Positions 61,733 through 64,000 of a stretch of 64,000 nucleotides of DNA are shown here, one piece after another. This DNA comes from Loxodes magnus (taxonomy: Eukaryota > Ciliophora > Karyorelictea > Loxodida > Loxodidae). Both the position numbers and the translations under genes were made by a program. The notes under the pieces were generated by a model. That model was not told the DNA's origin, searched no databases, and worked only from the letters and a program-made list of their open reading frames with translations. Each line of letters starts with the position of its first letter. Within the stretch, counting starts at the first letter, position 1. The stretch lies in assembly GCA_946699065.1 (NCBI GenBank), contig CAMPDV010000007.1, positions 1,302,001-1,366,000 of the forward strand. Reading direction: 5' to 3'.

Positions 61733-64000
61733 ATGGAAGATAATGAATAAATTAATACTAATTTGGCATCTGAGGAATATAGTAAGGAATTATACTAATT
61801 TTAGTAGTTGAACAGCTTCAAATTAAAGTAGTTATTTTAGGATTAAATTAAGGATGAAAATTAGAAGGAAGTAGATATGGTATAATGCTTGCAGATTAGA
61901 TAAGAACTTTATTAAAACTTTAATAGCAGCTTGTTAGATAATGAACTTTTCTTACTATGCAAGGAATTTTGGACTACTGAAAGATAAACTTATTAAGTTT
62001 CTCTTGAGCCTATCTAGGTAGCCCATCATATTTATAAGCTTTAAAAAATACAATAAAATCTCTCAAAAATTGAAAAAGGATTTTTATAGCATGACTTCTA
62101 AGAGGCTATCAATATATCTCCTACCATTTTAAAAGATTATGGCTGGATTAAAAATATGCTTAAGATAGTGAATGATTTATTCTTCCTTTGAAACATTATT
62201 AAGCCTTAAAATTACGCTTATAGGTAGTAATATCAAATGAGTAAGTTCCAAATTGAAGAAGAAAACTTCGCTTAAAAGATTATTAGTATGGAGACTCTTT
62301 GATTCAGCTTCTCTTGCTCATCTCCTCCTTTTAGTTTTGTAATTGATATCTTCGTAAAGCAATATGCATAGCTGCTTCAAAACTAAACTATAATCATTCT
62401 ATCTTTCCTAGCTTCTTTAAACAAAAATGCTAATTTTTAGTATCCTAGCATAGCTTAATTTATTGGACTGAAATATAGAGAAGAAGATATTGAAGTGCGA
62501 TTGGATGAAATATAAAAAAAGATAAAATTAAACAAAGCAATTAAATGAAAAGATATATTAAAAGGAAAAAATATAATGAAATAGGAAACAACAAGCATTA
62601 GAAGCATTAGTTCTATCGTATCTGAAATTCAAATATAAGAAGCATAAAAAATAAAAAGATCTCTAAAAGAATAATTTAGTAAGGAAATTGGATTTCATAT
62701 ATTCGAAAAACCTACTAAATTTAACTTTAAATGCTAGAAAAAATCAACAAACTAATAAAATAATAGGAAGCTTTATGAGATAATTAAAGAATTTGAGATT
62801 ATTTATAGGATTTTTGAGTAGAAATTTCTAGAATCACTAATATAATTGAATATGAAATTAAAGGAAATTGAACTAGAAAGCAATCATAGTAAAGAACAAA
62901 ATAAATAACTTTATTTTTCTTCAAAAAGCTCTGAAAGCGTTCTAAGTTAATTAGTAAATCGTTAAAGTGGAGAAATCTCTACTTCTGAAAGAGATATATT
63001 TAAAAATTTAAATACCTTATCTGAAAAAAGCTTGCAGTAAAAAGAGAAGAAAAGTTTTGAATAGTTTTAATAAGAATCATCAAAATCTTATATTCAATAC
63101 AAAAAAATGACAGTTGATTAAATTAAAGCAGAAAACTGTAGTACTGTAGAATAAAAACTAAACTAAAGCATACAAAAAAAGAATATTAATAAGAATCAAT
63201 ACAATAAAATCAGCAAATCTGAATTTATTGAAAAAAAATTAATTATACTTCCGTAAATCAAGTAGAAATCTGACTAAATAAATCAATAAGTAACCAATCT
63301 TTGCTAAAGAACATAAAGTGGATAATAATCTCTTGAAGTTTCGATAGATAAATAAAAAGATATAAGTTAAAAGAGTTTATAAGATCTTTCTAAGATAAAT
63401 ACTGAAGAAAATTAAGAAAATGATATATCTTAAGATGATGTAACTTCAGAACAAAACATATCAAAAACCAGTTCAATGAAATAAAGTAGTATAAGTAAAG
63501 CCAATTAATCATAGCATGTTAGTTTCGATAAAAACTTAAGCTATAACATGAAAATTAATTAAGCTAATACTTCTAAAAATCAAACTTATCATGAATAGGA
63601 AAATAGCATTAATTTAATTTAAGATAAATAAGAAAAGAGTTAGAAAATGATTGAAGGTTAAAATTAATTAAATCGAAAAGATGAAATAGAAAATGTATAA
63701 ACATAAAGCGATGCTTAAGAATTAGAAAATGAACAAGAAAAATAAAATATAGATTATAAAGAAATTATAAAAGATATCTCTAACTAAAATTAAATAAGTA
63801 ATGAAAAGAATTAACCTCTAAATTTAAACTTTGATTTCAATTAAGAAAATTCATTTTAAAGTTAATATTAAAATAAATGAAGTTAAGAATCGAGTGGTTC
63901 TTTAATTGAAACAGAATAAACACAGCAAGTAAATTAAAGCAATTCAAATTATAAAAATCTTTCATGAGATAAAAGCAAGGAATAAAAATAAAATAATTAA
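61733..64000 (+). CDS. Gln-rich protein, 3' partial, family unknown
   Basis: Open from ATG 61733 to the window edge, 756 codons. The first 270 residues look globular, with hydrophobic helices (LLDNELFLLCKEFWTTERQT; FSFVIDIFVKQYAQLLQNQT; IIILSFLASLNKNANFQY). The rest is hydrophilic and dominated by Gln, Lys, Glu, Ser and Asn, probably disordered. UGA occurs as Trp several times (DLFFLWNIIK, TLWFSFS). If any of the UAA codons in the last ten is the stop, the gene may end just inside the window. No known domain was recognised. Confidence 0.65.

Overview
The window is nuclear DNA of a ciliate with a heavily altered genetic code. It is extremely AT-rich. With the standard code almost nothing long is open, but with UAA and UAG read as Gln and UGA read as Trp, about 25 genes appear, many of them textbook eukaryotic families. 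Three landmarks fix the code. The zero-layer Gln of a Qa-SNARE is UAA (5144-5146, minus strand). The oxyanion-hole Gln of a papain-like protease is UAG (16525-16527). The Trp of the same protease's NSW motif is UGA (16045-16047). UGA also ends most genes, and at least one well-delimited gene (Kae1/OSGEP) can only end at UAA. So at least UGA and UAA have both sense and stop meanings here. That resembles the heterotrich Condylostoma and karyorelict ciliates such as Loxodes and Parduczia. Two secure spliceosomal introns, and a third that looks like them, are each exactly 16 nt, which also fits the heterotrich/karyorelict side of the ciliates.

Layout. 1-2.7 kb: CFAP73-like axonemal protein (partial) and a SPRY-domain protein. 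4.9-8.3 kb: syntaxin-16-like SNARE (minus), divergent from a CMT1/GT69-type mannosyltransferase (plus), then a RING/TRAF-type zinc-finger protein. 9.5-17 kb: a small membrane protein, CFAP70 (minus), a Trp/Tyr-rich unknown (minus) and a cathepsin-L-like protease (minus). 17.5-27 kb (plus): a phosphatase of the FCP1/SCP family with an N-terminal zinc finger, an unknown basic protein, a four-pass membrane protein, a histidine-cluster membrane protein and an MA3-domain (PDCD4-like) protein. 28.3-29.3 kb: Kae1/OSGEP (minus). 29.3-34.4 kb: a sparse, odd region with an isolated GC-richer island, a CCHC zinc-knuckle ORF and a 320-bp segment bounded by a perfect 20-bp direct repeat. 34.5-43 kb (all minus): PLAC8-family protein, nucleoside hydrolase, fumarylacetoacetase and an amino-acid permease. 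44.5-56.8 kb (plus): a PPPDE-TPR fusion, a giant 2.4-kilo-residue extracellular protein and a basic unknown. 58-64 kb: a MGNCC-anchored acidic protein (minus) and a Gln-rich protein running off the end (plus).

Genes are compact and mostly intronless, with short untranslated regions. They are separated by 0.3-2.5 kb of very AT-rich spacer in which I see no convincing gene. There are no operons; the neighbours do not form one pathway, though ciliary (CFAP73, CFAP70) and membrane-traffic or surface functions recur. No tRNA, rRNA, telomere repeat or CRISPR array was recognised. All translations below use UAR=Gln and UGA=Trp except at the terminal codon, and were made by eye.
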